A program made the translations under genes and the position numbers. Source: CBDCUC01 sp965222485 (GTDB taxonomy: Bacteria > Pseudomonadota > Alphaproteobacteria > Rhizobiales > Hyphomicrobiaceae). Taken from it: a DNA stretch of 64,000 bases. Where the stretch lies: NCBI GenBank assembly GCA_965222485.1, contig CBDCUC010000039.1, positions 620,001 to 684,000 of the forward strand. Reading direction: 5' to 3'. Shown piece after piece: positions 42,935-52,851 of the stretch. Every line of letters starts with the position of its first letter. Position 1 is the stretch's first letter. The notes beneath the pieces were generated by a model. That model was not told the DNA's origin and ran no database searches. It worked only from the letters and a program-made list of their open reading frames with translations.

Positions 42935-43696
42935 TACTTGCCTCCTGGTGTTCTCATCCGACACGAACGCGCTGCTGCTTGACTTGTTGAAAAATTGGTA
43001 TGTTACCAAAACGTCAAGCGCCTTGGTTCATTAGCTTCAACCTCATAAACTGACGTCGCTGCGCTCCTTGCGCATCTTCGCGATGGCCAAATAACGACCC
43101 AACGCATCCACTCGGACGGTGCGCCGCACAACGTTGAGAGATCCCACAAGCTAACGTCGCCGTTGGTATCTTCCAGATGCGCTGCTCCGCCCAACTGAAC
43201 GTCCGCAATGAAGGGGAAAGCGGTCAGACCGAGAGGTGTCCGAACAGCCGAGTCTGGCCCGCAGCAGTCCTTCTGCCCGACAATGGTTCGCGGATCACTT
43301 GATTGGTTTCTACAGCTCAGCGGGAATTTTGAGCTTATGTCTTGCTGTTGCAGGGATGAGGCAATCTTGGCTCCCGCGGCATAGGGGCCGCCAAGACCAC
43401 GCGGAGCCGTTGCAAGTTGGACACTGTGCAAGGCCGACAATCCGTCATTCCCCGGGGACTTATTGACGTGTGCGGAACGTCAGGTCACACTAAATGATAA
43501 GGGATTTTATTAGGTGTGTAGTGCGTGTGGGGTGTTTTGAAATGTTGATGTTCTGAAGCATTGGTCCCACGGGGGTTTTAGCCCGCCGTATCTGGCAGGG
43601 CGGTTGGCGCCGCAGCCTGCAGAAGAAATTCAAGATCATAGATTCTGCTTGTTTATGTTTCGGCTGGCGCCTGTAAGCTCGGCCGGCCATCGGGGG

Positions 43697-46600
43697 ATGG
43701 GTGTTGTTGTGTGTGGCCTTATTCATGTTTCGACCAGCTGGCGCGGCTCTAAGCGCGTGAGGGCCTGTCTGCGATCTGGGCTATTAGCATTGTTACTTTG
43801 TCTGTTCGTTGCAGCTGGCGCTGAACAGAGCTTTGCGATGCCTGCCAACGACAATTTCGCGAATTCTGTCCTCATACCCGGAGGAATCGGTTCGGTCAGT
43901 GGCAACAACATCAGTGCCACTGGTCAGTCAGGTGAACCCAACCCTGGAAACAATTCTGTGTTGAACAGCGTGTGGTATCATTGGACCGCCCCTGCATCAG
44001 GCACCGCGCGTGTTGAGATCTGCTCGGTTCGTTCTTATGATACTCATCTGGCGGTGTTTACAGGTGCAGCTGTAAACGCGCTGACCACAATTGCAGCCAA
44101 TGATGATGCTGGCGGATTTTGTGGAAGGGGCAGTAGGATTTTTTTCGCGGCCGCAGCTGGAACAACTTATTACATTCAGGTCGATGGATGGTCCTCACAC
44201 CAAGGCACGTTCCGCCTTGACTATAGGCTGCCGGTAGCATCTCCCAACCTCTCCGTCGCTCCCGCCGGCCCGTTCAACTTCGCCGGCGATGAAAACAGCA
44301 GCAACTACACGCCGACGCCGCAGACGTTCACGGTTTCCAACACGGGCAGCGGCACGCTCACCTACTCGACATCGACGAATGTCAATTGGATCAGTACTTC
44401 GGCTTCGAGCCTCAACGTTACCCCATCAACTCCGGCAACCGTCCAAGTCTCGATCAACCCCAATGCCAATTCGCTGGCACCGGGCCCCCATACAGGCACG
44501 ATCACGTTCAATAGCAACGGCGGCTCGACTACGCGTACGGTCAATCTCGCTGTCAACGACGTCACCGCCCCCAACATCACGGCGCCTACTGTGCCACCAA
44601 CCGAGGCCACCAGTCCGGCCGGTGCGGTTGTGAGCTTCGCGGCGACCGCCACCGACAACGCCGACCCCAGTCCAACAATCACCTACTCGCAGAATCCAGG
44701 AACGACCTTCCCCATCGGCACCACGACCGTCACGGTGACGGCGACGGACGCGTCCGGGAATAGCGCTCAGGAAACATTCGACGTCACGGTCGAGGACACA
44801 ACGCCACCGGTAATCGGGGCATTGCCGAACATCATGGTCAACACCGACGCCGGTCAGCCAATCGCAACGGTCAGCTTCACTCCTACCGCGACCGATGCCG
44901 TGGATCCTGCCCCAACAATTTCGGCATCACCCGCGTCTGGCTCACAATTCCCAATAGGCACAACGCATGTGACCGTGACCGCAACCGATGCGACCGGGAA
45001 TTCCAGCCAAGCGATGTTCGATGTCGTCGTCCAGGATGCGGAAGATCCAACCGTCAATGTGCCGACGAATATATCCGTCAATAGTGATCCGGGGTTGGCG
45101 ACGGCGAATGTCACGTACTCGGTGACATTCAACGACAACGCACCAGGTGCCACGCTTGCACAGACTGCCGGCTTGCCTTCAGGATCGAACTTCCCGGTTG
45201 GTGTGACGACCAACACATTTGTTGTTACGGATGCTGCGGGCAATACCGCAACGGCGTCATTCACCGTAACAGTCACCGACAACGAACCACCCGTCATCGT
45301 CGGGCTTCCGAGCGACATCAATGTCGACGTGAACTTCCCTGATACCAGCGCTGTTGTGACCTACACCGACCCGACGGTCACCGATAACGTTCCGGGCGCC
45401 ACGATTGCGCTTACGGGCGGGCTTGCATCGGGCTCTTCATTCCCGCTCGGCACAACATCTGTGGAGTTCACGGCAACCGATGTGGCTGGCAACTCTGTTT
45501 CTCAGTCCTTCAACGTTACCGTCAACCAGATCCCACCGGGCGAAGTCACGCTTGCGGTTGAGTCGGATGTCTCTGATGGCACGTTCGGTTTTTCTTCCCC
45601 GACGCCTCAGTTCAATTTCAATGTGAAAACTGCCGATGGCGAAGGCCAGTCATCGCCGGTGACCATCAAGCCGGGCACTTATGTTGTCACAGCCAAGCTT
45701 CCTGATGGATTCGGGCTTGTTTCAGGCCGTTGTGATGACGCAAACAGTCGGGTCAATGTTAGCGCCAAGAAAGCAACAGTCCGCCTAGCGACGGGCGAAA
45801 AAGTGACATGCACGTTCGTCACCGCGGATTCTCGAACAAAAACCGTACAGACCATTCAGCGCTTCCTGAAACGCCGCAATGACATGTTGCTGTCGAATGC
45901 GCCTAACGGCGATCGCCAGATCGATCGCTTGCAGCGTCTCGGCGGGCAAGGTGGTAACGGAACAGGCTCAGGTTTTGTGCAAGGGGCGGGCACACGATCG
46001 GGCCAGCTTGCTGATGGCGGATCGGCGCTCGGCGGTGGTGGCGGCTTTTTTGCCAGTTCCACCAATGGCCCGGCAGGATTGAGTGTCGCGGGGCCGTCAT
46101 CAGCAAGCACCTTTGTTAACAAGACAGGCATACTGAGCGCACTTCAAGCGCGCGAGCAGGAAAGTGCCGCTGTCTCGACGCCCGGTGTGCTGCCCTTCGG
46201 CTTTAGTGTTGGCGATGAAAACGCGCGCACGTTGTCGTTCTCCACCTCGCTCGTACAGGTGGCGCGCGCGGCGGCTGAGGCAAAGCGGCGTAAGCTAGCT
46301 GGGGGCGAAGAAGGTCTCGCCGAGCTTGGCATTAACGGTAGTGAGCTCATACAGGCGCAGGATTATGGACTCGACATCTGGGTGGAGGGAAAGCTTGCGT
46401 TCTTCGACGATGGCGAGAGCGGTGGGGAGAGTGACGGCGAGTTTGGCATCCTCTATTTCGGTGCCGACTATGTCTTCACACCAAATTTCCTACTCGGCGT
46501 CCTCGTTCAGTTTGACAAGATGGACGAGCAGTCCAACGACTTGCGTACCCGCGTCGAGGGATATGGCTGGATGGCCGGGCCTTATGCCACGCTCAAGCTT

Positions 46601-47140
46601 TCGGACAACCTGTTCTTCCAATCGCGTGCGGCATGGGGCAAATCGGATAACGACATTTCTCCCTTCCTCACCTACGAGGACGAGTTCGAAACCGAGCGCT
46701 GGCTCGTCGAAGGCTCACTTCAGGGACGCTGGGCTTTCGGCGCGTTCGCCTTGTCTCCGCGTGCCTCCGTCGGCTACATCGAAGATAAGCAGGATGCCTA
46801 TACGGACTCGCTTGGCGTCTTTATTCCTGGCCAAACTGTGTCTTTGGGCCAGGCGCGGTTCGGACCACAGGTGTCGTACCAGTTCACGGCTAAGGACGGA
46901 ACGCTTGTTGAGCCTTATGGGTCGTTCGAAGGCATTTGGAATTTCGAGGAAAGCGGAACAAACCTTGTTGCCGCGACGCTTGCCAGCGACGAAGAACTGC
47001 GCGGAAAAGCAGGGCTTGGACTTCGGCTGCAAGCTCCCGGCGGCATGTCGCTGGACGTATCAGGAACATATGATGGGATCGGCGCTGATAGTCTTGAAGC
47101 GGTGACCGGAGAAGCGACCGTCCGGCTGCCTCTGAACTAA
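43697..47140 (+). CDS. HYR-repeat adhesin with autotransporter-type C-terminal barrel
   Basis: A 1147-residue surface protein. After an extended signal peptide (SGLLALLLCLFVAAGAEQSF) come a pre-peptidase-like beta domain (NDNFANSVLIPGG to FRLDYRLP), a BACON-like domain (TFTVSNTGSGTLTYSTSTNV), and four HYR/immunoglobulin-like repeats (for example TATDASGNSAQETFDVTVED). A linker rich in Gly/Ser follows, and then about 270 residues of autotransporter-like beta-barrel (LDIWVEGKLAFFDDGESGGE to GEATVRLPLN). It probably mediates adhesion. The start is uncertain: the frame is open from 43604, 43697 has GGGGG ahead, and a GTG at 43757 is closer to the signal. The gene is monocistronic. Confidence 0.85.
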   Translation: MGVVVCGLIHVSTSWRGSKRVRACLRSGLLALLLCLFVAAGAEQSFAMPANDNFANSVLIPGGIGSVSGNNISATGQSGEPNPGNNSVLNSVWYHWTAPASGTARVEICSVRSYDTHLAVFTGAAVNALTTIAANDDAGGFCGRGSRIFFAAAAGTTYYIQVDGWSSHQGTFRLDYRLPVASPNLSVAPAGPFNFAGDENSSNYTPTPQTFTVSNTGSGTLTYSTSTNVNWISTSASSLNVTPSTPATVQVSINPNANSLAPGPHTGTITFNSNGGSTTRTVNLAVNDVTAPNITAPTVPPTEATSPAGAVVSFAATATDNADPSPTITYSQNPGTTFPIGTTTVTVTATDASGNSAQETFDVTVEDTTPPVIGALPNIMVNTDAGQPIATVSFTPTATDAVDPAPTISASPASGSQFPIGTTHVTVTATDATGNSSQAMFDVVVQDAEDPTVNVPTNISVNSDPGLATANVTYSVTFNDNAPGATLAQTAGLPSGSNFPVGVTTNTFVVTDAAGNTATASFTVTVTDNEPPVIVGLPSDINVDVNFPDTSAVVTYTDPTVTDNVPGATIALTGGLASGSSFPLGTTSVEFTATDVAGNSVSQSFNVTVNQIPPGEVTLAVESDVSDGTFGFSSPTPQFNFNVKTADGEGQSSPVTIKPGTYVVTAKLPDGFGLVSGRCDDANSRVNVSAKKATVRLATGEKVTCTFVTADSRTKTVQTIQRFLKRRNDMLLSNAPNGDRQIDRLQRLGGQGGNGTGSGFVQGAGTRSGQLADGGSALGGGGGFFASSTNGPAGLSVAGPSSASTFVNKTGILSALQAREQESAAVSTPGVLPFGFSVGDENARTLSFSTSLVQVARAAAEAKRRKLAGGEEGLAELGINGSELIQAQDYGLDIWVEGKLAFFDDGESGGESDGEFGILYFGADYVFTPNFLLGVLVQFDKMDEQSNDLRTRVEGYGWMAGPYATLKLSDNLFFQSRAAWGKSDNDISPFLTYEDEFETERWLVEGSLQGRWAFGAFALSPRASVGYIEDKQDAYTDSLGVFIPGQTVSLGQARFGPQVSYQFTAKDGTLVEPYGSFEGIWNFEESGTNLVAATLASDEELRGKAGLGLRLQAPGGMSLDVSGTYDGIGADSLEAVTGEATVRLPLN

Positions 47141-47303
47141 GGTCTAGCCGGGCCTAGCTGTGTGCCACTCCACTTCTGCAATTGGCCCATCGTGTTGGGC
47201 ACTTGACGGAGGCTTTGGGACCACTACGTCAGTTGGCGAAGAGCCCCGTCACCTCAAGTCCACAGCATTGGTGAGATGCAGTAATTAGTGAGTGGCCACG
47301 CGA

Positions 47304-48020
47304 CTAATTGTGCCAATCAGTCAAGAGGTTGCCGTCCGGGCATATAAGGGTGACGCGCTCCCACGGGTGCGAATCTGAAATCTCTTCACTGATTTCGGCG
47401 ATCTCTTCGGGTGTCAAGTCATTCCACTTTCGGTTGACCAATATCAACCGCAACCTGTCGTATCCGTGCGGGCGGTTCCTCTGTTCTACTTCGTTCTTAT
47501 CCTCAATCGCGTAACGAATGGATTCGATCATCGAAGCGACAACGAATTCCGCCCCCTCGTTGTCAGAGATGCCGCCAAATAGAAACGGTCTGCCCCTTTG
47601 CTGGTCCGTACGAACAACTGAGATTGAAACATTTTCAACCAGTGAGGCGCGAGAGCAGCTAAGCTCATTTGTTGGTTTTTCTAGGCGCGCGCGAACTGCC
47701 TTCTCAATCTTCGACCACTTCGGCAATGGACGATTGAACTGGAGCCTAACGACGTAGCTTGTCGGTAAGTCAGCGCGATCTAAGCTAGCGAGCAACCCTT
47801 CTACTCGCGTCCAAAGAGCGCTATTTCCAGTCTCTTTCGGCTCGCCGGGCGCTCCAGGACGGGTGTGGACGAGACAGCGGACCTCGACTCCTATGCGCGC
47901 GTCATCGATGTCGAAATCAGGAAATGTACTTCGCCCACTTGGCTCATGCCTCGGAGCATGACCGTTCGCTTTGAGGAACGCGAAAGCAACAGCTTCGTTC
48001 TCGTCGTTAAAAGTATTCAT
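47304..48020 (-). CDS. Uncharacterised protein with possible PD-(D/E)xK nuclease-like core
   Basis: A 238-residue cytoplasmic protein I do not recognise. Near the N-terminus EAVAFAFLKANGH is followed by FPDFDIDDARIGVEVRCLV, which resembles the PD-(D/E)xK nuclease pattern (Asp, then E-x-V/K on the next strand), although the usual Lys is not in place (EVR). The C-terminus is acidic (DLTPEEIAEISEEISD). It stands alone on the minus strand between the adhesin and a DUF6880 gene; no modification enzyme is adjacent. Confidence 0.7.
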   Translation of the reverse strand: MNTFNDENEAVAFAFLKANGHAPRHEPSGRSTFPDFDIDDARIGVEVRCLVHTRPGAPGEPKETGNSALWTRVEGLLASLDRADLPTSYVVRLQFNRPLPKWSKIEKAVRARLEKPTNELSCSRASLVENVSISVVRTDQQRGRPFLFGGISDNEGAEFVVASMIESIRYAIEDKNEVEQRNRPHGYDRLRLILVNRKWNDLTPEEIAEISEEISDSHPWERVTLICPDGNLLTDWHN

Positions 48021-48383
48021 ACTTCATCCCGCTGAATACGTTCACGACCGCACGTTGTTTTCAGTGATTTCCCGAATGGACAGCTTTCGGAATCATAGCG
48101 GAAGTCGCTGCAAGTTGGCGGAACGCTACCCGGCAGCGACCACTAGACTTCCGGAATCTCTGCGGGGCGTTCGATGGTGCGCTATGCATGCTGCAACTGC
48201 TCAGGGCCGTTGCGGGTCAAGGGGCGCGGTTTGCGCAGCGCGCTGGGCACGGACGGTTTGCCCTCAATACTGCAAAGTTTGCTTGAACTCGCCGCGATTT
48301 CACCTTCGCCCTCGGCAGCAGCTGCTTGGCTGCACTGGAGCGAAACGTCGAAGGGGGGCAACTGCCGACATCGGGTTTCTGGC

Positions 48384-49790
48384 TCAGTTGTCAATCAGGG
48401 ACCAAAATCCCGACTTTCGCGGATGCAGGGCCCGTAGCCGCTTCATGAATTGCTCGTGCGTGTCAAACCCTCGATAGTCTGTGATGAGAGGATCGAGACT
48501 ATCAATTTCAAGGAGGTGTCGGGCTGCATGTTTGTAGCGCGTTGAGCGGCCTTTCTGCAGCGTCACGTCGATGAGCGCTCGTTGCAAAAGCACCGCAGAA
48601 AGGGGCCACTTGCCCTCAAGGACATTGGCAGCCGGACCTAGGAGTTCATAAAGATCGCCGTCAAGTTCCTTTGATCTGTCAACAACGAGACGCCCGGCGT
48701 GCTCTTGTGCTGGCCAATTCAAGTAGAAGGCGAGTGCCCTGTGGACGTCCGGATAGCTCGATACGAAATCAAGCGCCGTCTGCTCGCCCTCGATATCTTC
48801 AAAATCTGGAAGCCTTCTCAGGTATTCCCTAAGGTGGGTTATGCTAAGCTGTTCCTTGAATGCCGTCAGGCGAAGATCTTGTGCTTCAGGCGCACGATCC
48901 AAGGCATCCAATACCGCAATTCGCGCGTCTCGCCATTCCGTTTCTCCAAACGAGCTCTTGCCAGCCACAGGTGGCGCAGCATCCAAAGTCTCAAGCGCTT
49001 CCTCGGCCCTACCCGCTGCTAAGAGGCGGTGAGCAACCTCTGAAGCGAACCTCGGATTGGATAGGTTGCTGTCATCAAAGGTGGCGATGAATGCGTCTGG
49101 ATCACCTTCACAATCAGCAAGCTCGCGCAGGGCGAGTTTGATTGCGCTCAGCTCATTGTCCCTGTAGCGATGCGAGGATCGCGGGTGTTTCTCGTCTTGG
49201 GTGAGCTCGTTTTGGTGCTGTAATAGCGCTTGCCGCAGCTTCGATCGTCCTTCCGGCCCAAGCGCTTCGCTCAGAACAGCAACGAGCTCATCATAAATTC
49301 CATATCCGTTGTCCATCAGCTTTCGAAAGATCGTGCTCGCAAGCAGATCAGGGTCGCCCTTCGCTGCTTCGGCAAGCGGACCCAAGTTGAGGCAGGCATC
49401 GCGAAACATCGTGCCAAAACGGCCGCTGCTGTCGTCAATCCGCTCAAGAACGCTTTGGTGGAGGTCCAGAAACTCCCATAGAAGCTCAAGCGCGAGTTTT
49501 GCATCTATCTCGGCAATCTCGTTGACGGCAATTGACTTCAGTTTGTTGAGCTCGCTCAGCTGCTCGCGCTTCTTCTCTTTAGCAAGGAAGGTACCAGACC
49601 TCGCTATTGTGCTGAATCGTCGTTTGAGGGCAGTCGCAACCGAGGTCGGGCCGTCTTGTGCTTCAAGCGCCAATTGGGCGAATTGCTTGAATCGGCGGTT
49701 ATGCGCTGTCTCATCGAGGATGAGCGCTGCCAGCTTCGGCGCGCCGAGTTTCACAAGCGTTTCCGTTGAAATCTTTGTCCTTTTGGCCAT
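48384..49790 (-). CDS. DUF6880 family protein
   Basis: A 468-residue, largely alpha-helical cytoplasmic protein with the DUF6880 pattern: KISTETLVKLGAPKLAALIL at the start, LALELLWEFLDLHQSVLERI, DNGYGIYDELVAVLSEALG, and TPR-like helices such as LAAGRAEEALETLDAAP. The C-terminal part AARHLLEIDSLDPLITDY continues the helical repeats. Function is unknown. It is divergent from the DUF1841-like gene. The region 48021-48383 after it holds no gene I can support. Confidence 0.8.
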   Translation of the reverse strand: MAKRTKISTETLVKLGAPKLAALILDETAHNRRFKQFAQLALEAQDGPTSVATALKRRFSTIARSGTFLAKEKKREQLSELNKLKSIAVNEIAEIDAKLALELLWEFLDLHQSVLERIDDSSGRFGTMFRDACLNLGPLAEAAKGDPDLLASTIFRKLMDNGYGIYDELVAVLSEALGPEGRSKLRQALLQHQNELTQDEKHPRSSHRYRDNELSAIKLALRELADCEGDPDAFIATFDDSNLSNPRFASEVAHRLLAAGRAEEALETLDAAPPVAGKSSFGETEWRDARIAVLDALDRAPEAQDLRLTAFKEQLSITHLREYLRRLPDFEDIEGEQTALDFVSSYPDVHRALAFYLNWPAQEHAGRLVVDRSKELDGDLYELLGPAANVLEGKWPLSAVLLQRALIDVTLQKGRSTRYKHAARHLLEIDSLDPLITDYRGFDTHEQFMKRLRALHPRKSGFWSLIDN

Positions 49791-49879
49791 GGCGGTGCTA
49801 TTCGTGAAGTGAATCGGCGAACAGGAGCTTACCTGTTACGATGGATCGTCTATGTTCTACGAGCAGGATGAGACTAACG

Positions 49880-50257
49880 ATGCGGTACAATGCTGACGAG
49901 CAGCCGGACCCTGAAGCATGGCTCAACCTGAGCGAAGCGGAACGTATCGAACTGATCATTGAATATCACAATGACCTGGATGCGCCTGCCGAAGCCTCAG
50001 CCACGCATTCAGCGGCGCATGTTTTTGTTGAAAACCAAATCGCGCTGGGCGACGCGACATCTGTGCCTGAGACCTTGGAGCGCTTGTTGGGCGAGGGCAT
50101 TACCCGCCATGAGGCCATTCACGCAATTGGTAGTGTGCTCATCGAACTCATGTGCGAAGCAGTCCATGATTCCAGCGACGAGAGGGACTTGACTGCTCTT
50201 TACAATCAAAGGCTCGCAGCCCTGAGTGCCAAATCCTGGTCATCTCAAGGTTGCTGA
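49880..50257 (+). CDS. DUF1841-like small protein
   Basis: A 125-residue acidic protein with THSAAHVFVENQIALGDATS, PETLERLLGEGITRHEAIHA and a following helix, resembling DUF1841 (paired His residues and the RHEAxHA segment). The role is unknown. ATG 49880 was preferred; in-frame ATGs at 49868 and 49841 are possible. The stretch from 50258 to about 50759 contains only short frames without ribosome sites and nothing recognisable. Confidence 0.7.
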   Translation: MRYNADEQPDPEAWLNLSEAERIELIIEYHNDLDAPAEASATHSAAHVFVENQIALGDATSVPETLERLLGEGITRHEAIHAIGSVLIELMCEAVHDSSDERDLTALYNQRLAALSAKSWSSQGC

Positions 50258-50759
50258 CCAACCAGATGAGTCTTTCAGCTTACCCTTCGACAAGCCGATG
50301 TTACCCAGTACCGGGCCGAGGTCAGCGGCGGGCCACGTCCTGACATGCGATTCAATCTGGTCGGCATGACTCGCCGGCGTTGCTCGATTCCAGTTTGCAG
50401 ACATAGCGGATGGGTTCTGCCAAGTGGTGGACATCGGCTGCATCGACGTTCCCTAACAAGGGCAGAGCGGACGGATCAAGAAGTGCTCGAGCGGTCGAAA
50501 CTGACCTACAAGAGTGAGCGTCTCAAGCCAGCGCTTGCCCGCCGTGCTGGCATCACCACGGCCAGCACATTAACATAACGGCTATCCCCAGGCGCTCCGA
50601 CGGCAAACGAAACTACTGAACTGGCATTTTCCTTGCTTACCGCTCAAAAGTGCGAAAGTCTGAAAGCGTGGACCGTGACCTTGAGCAGCCCGCGGACAAG
50701 GACGCCCGGCTTTAGCGCTTAATTTGCGCCCCAACCATTTTTAAGAATGAGTGCTTACC

Positions 50760-52472
50760 ATGACCGTTGTCTCCAGCTCCACCGAATTCCTCACCACCTT
50801 AACCAATGCAACTGTCGGCGACACGATCTACCTGGCGCCCGGAGACTACGGCGATGTGGTCCTGGATGGTTATACGTTCACCGGCACCGTAACGATTACA
50901 TCGCAGTTTCAAAACGACCCGGCCAATTTCGACACGCTCTTTGTCAAAAACTCCAGTTATCTGACCCTCGACAACATCGCTGTCACGAACGTGCTGGAGG
51001 AGGGCGAGCCGGACTGGGTGTCAGCCTTCCGCATTGACAAATCCGATCACATCACCGTTGTGAATTCTGAGATCTCAGGCAGCGCGGATGGCAATCACAC
51101 CAATGACGGCCAGGGGCTGCTGGTCCTCGACTCCACCAACATCACGCTTGATGGCAACACGTTCCACGACTTGAAAACGGGCTTGTCGGTCGGCCGTTCC
51201 GAGTATGTCGAGGTCACAAACAACAGCTTTACCGACATTCGAAGCGACGGCGTAAACATCGCCAACGCTCGCCACGTCACGGTCGACGGTAACGCGTTCT
51301 CGAACTTCCACCCGGCCTACGAGCTTGGCGATCACCCCGACATGATCCAGGTGTGGAATGACGGATCTTATGGCGACATGTACGACATCGTCATCACCAA
51401 CAACACGTTGACGCAAGGAGAAGGCGGCGAAGTGCAGGGCATCTTCGTCCAAGGCTCACTGATCCAGCCGGACGGAACGCCCGCACCCATGCTGCATGAT
51501 CTTGTAATTTCGGGAAACACCATCGATATCGGTGCGGCGCAAGGCATCTGGCTGAGCGACGTGGACGCGGCGCAAGTCTCTGGCAACACGTTGACGCAAG
51601 CTGAAGGAAGCGCGACGGCACCCACCATTCGCACCGAGAATACGACCAACACTACGATTGATAACAACACAGCGCCACAGATTGACGACATCGGCTCGAC
51701 GAACCTGACCTACAGCGGAAATACGATTACCGGCGAAGCGGGCGCGGGATCGACGATCACCGGGACGAGTGGCAGCGATACGCTTGTTGGGACAATTGGC
51801 GATGACATTATCTCCGCAGGCGATGGCGACGACACGGCCTCCGGCAACGATGGCAACGATCGGCTCAGCGGCGAGAGCGGAAACGATGTTCTTTACGGAG
51901 AGGACGGCAACGACACGCTGAACGGTGGTGGCGGCAACGACGAATTACACGGTGGCAAGGGTAACGATGGCTTCTTCGGCGGCGGCGGGCTCGACCGGAT
52001 CTTTGGCGAACAGGGCGATGACACTTTATTCGGAGACGGCGGCGATGACATGCTGAACGGCGGCGCGGGCGACGACCAGCTCCACGGCGGAACAGGCGAT
52101 GACGGCTTCTTCGGCGGCGGCGGCAATGATCTCATCTACGGCGATCAGGGCAACGATACCATTTTCGGCGATGGGGGAAACGATGTTATCGATGGGGGAA
52201 CGGGCGACGATACGCTGATCGGTGGAGCCGGGGCGGATACGTTCGTGTTCGACTTCGATGCAGGCTCGGACCTTATCGTCGATTTTCACTCCGAACACGA
52301 TCTATTGGATTTTTCAGGCATCGAAACGATCAATTCCATTGACGATCTCGACATCGTTCAAACCGGTGCGAAAAGTGTGACGGTCAGCTATTTTGATGGC
52401 GTCAACGACGTGGCTCTCGATATCGAATCCAATGCGCCGATCACGCTGAATACATCCGACATCCTGGTCTAG
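50760..52472 (+). CDS. Secreted right-handed beta-helix protein with RTX repeats
   Basis: A 570-residue protein without a signal peptide, as expected for type I secretion. Residues about 1-330 form a parallel beta-helix (repeats like DSTNITLDGNTFHDLKTGLS, NARHVTVDGNAFSNF). About 18 glycine-rich calcium-binding nonapeptides (GNDVLYGEDGNDTLNGG type) follow, then a C-terminal secretion domain (ADTFVFDFDAGSDLIVDF to NTSDILV). The helix part resembles polysaccharide lyases or epimerases such as secreted mannuronan epimerases, but no catalytic motif was confirmed. The RTX part has an internal 45-residue duplication. It faces the LapG-like/T1SS operon tail to tail. Confidence 0.88.
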   Translation: MTVVSSSTEFLTTLTNATVGDTIYLAPGDYGDVVLDGYTFTGTVTITSQFQNDPANFDTLFVKNSSYLTLDNIAVTNVLEEGEPDWVSAFRIDKSDHITVVNSEISGSADGNHTNDGQGLLVLDSTNITLDGNTFHDLKTGLSVGRSEYVEVTNNSFTDIRSDGVNIANARHVTVDGNAFSNFHPAYELGDHPDMIQVWNDGSYGDMYDIVITNNTLTQGEGGEVQGIFVQGSLIQPDGTPAPMLHDLVISGNTIDIGAAQGIWLSDVDAAQVSGNTLTQAEGSATAPTIRTENTTNTTIDNNTAPQIDDIGSTNLTYSGNTITGEAGAGSTITGTSGSDTLVGTIGDDIISAGDGDDTASGNDGNDRLSGESGNDVLYGEDGNDTLNGGGGNDELHGGKGNDGFFGGGGLDRIFGEQGDDTLFGDGGDDMLNGGAGDDQLHGGTGDDGFFGGGGNDLIYGDQGNDTIFGDGGNDVIDGGTGDDTLIGGAGADTFVFDFDAGSDLIVDFHSEHDLLDFSGIETINSIDDLDIVQTGAKSVTVSYFDGVNDVALDIESNAPITLNTSDILV

Positions 52473-52851
52473 AGCCGGTTAGTCTCCCCAACAACTGGGG
52501 CACTCCCGGAGCACAAATGCAGCGGACTAACCAGCTGTCTGGTGACAAAGACGCGCGTGCGCTTGCGTCGGCTGTCACGGCGATTGTGGGTAACCGCAAG
52601 CTTGGTAATGTCATAGAGCATCGACTACAGCACGCCGCCGAAGAGCCCAATTGCTACGACCCGATAATCACAGAACGCTTCGAGGTTTCAAATTGCGAAA
52701 CCTCAACCTCCCAGCCCCAGCTCAAATTGCAGATCTCCACATTGCGGCAGCCTGTGTTGACGGTAGCCTTGATCGCTTCAATGCACGCAATCACAATGAG
52801 TTGCTCGATGGCAAGGGCCGGGTTTCGACTGCTTGACTTAGTCAGTGTTAC

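Larger units (their letters stand above)
40968..43600. other. 2.6-kb gene-poor region rich in inverted and diverged direct repeats
   Basis: No frame here has a convincing start, ribosome site or recognisable protein. The region contains two diverged copies of a non-coding block (41010-41480 and 42590-43010), a 209-bp element with 33-bp inverted ends (41605-41813), and three perfect hairpins with 3-nt loops (41141-41159, 41516-41540, 41546-41578). It lies between tRNA-Arg and an adhesin gene and looks like decayed mobile or structured DNA. Confidence 0.6.

Noticed and set aside
43003..43440. Minus-strand frame of 145 codons
   Set aside because: Low-complexity translation, no ribosome site, no domain; overlaps the repeat-rich desert and looks like chance.
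40302..43600. Genomic island integrated at tRNA-Arg
   Set aside because: No integrase and no repeated 3' tRNA end was found downstream within the window. The gene desert fits an island remnant, but attachment sites could not be shown.
50345..50578. Plus-strand 77-codon frame before the beta-helix gene
   Set aside because: No ribosome site, biased Arg/Ser composition, no similarity recognised.
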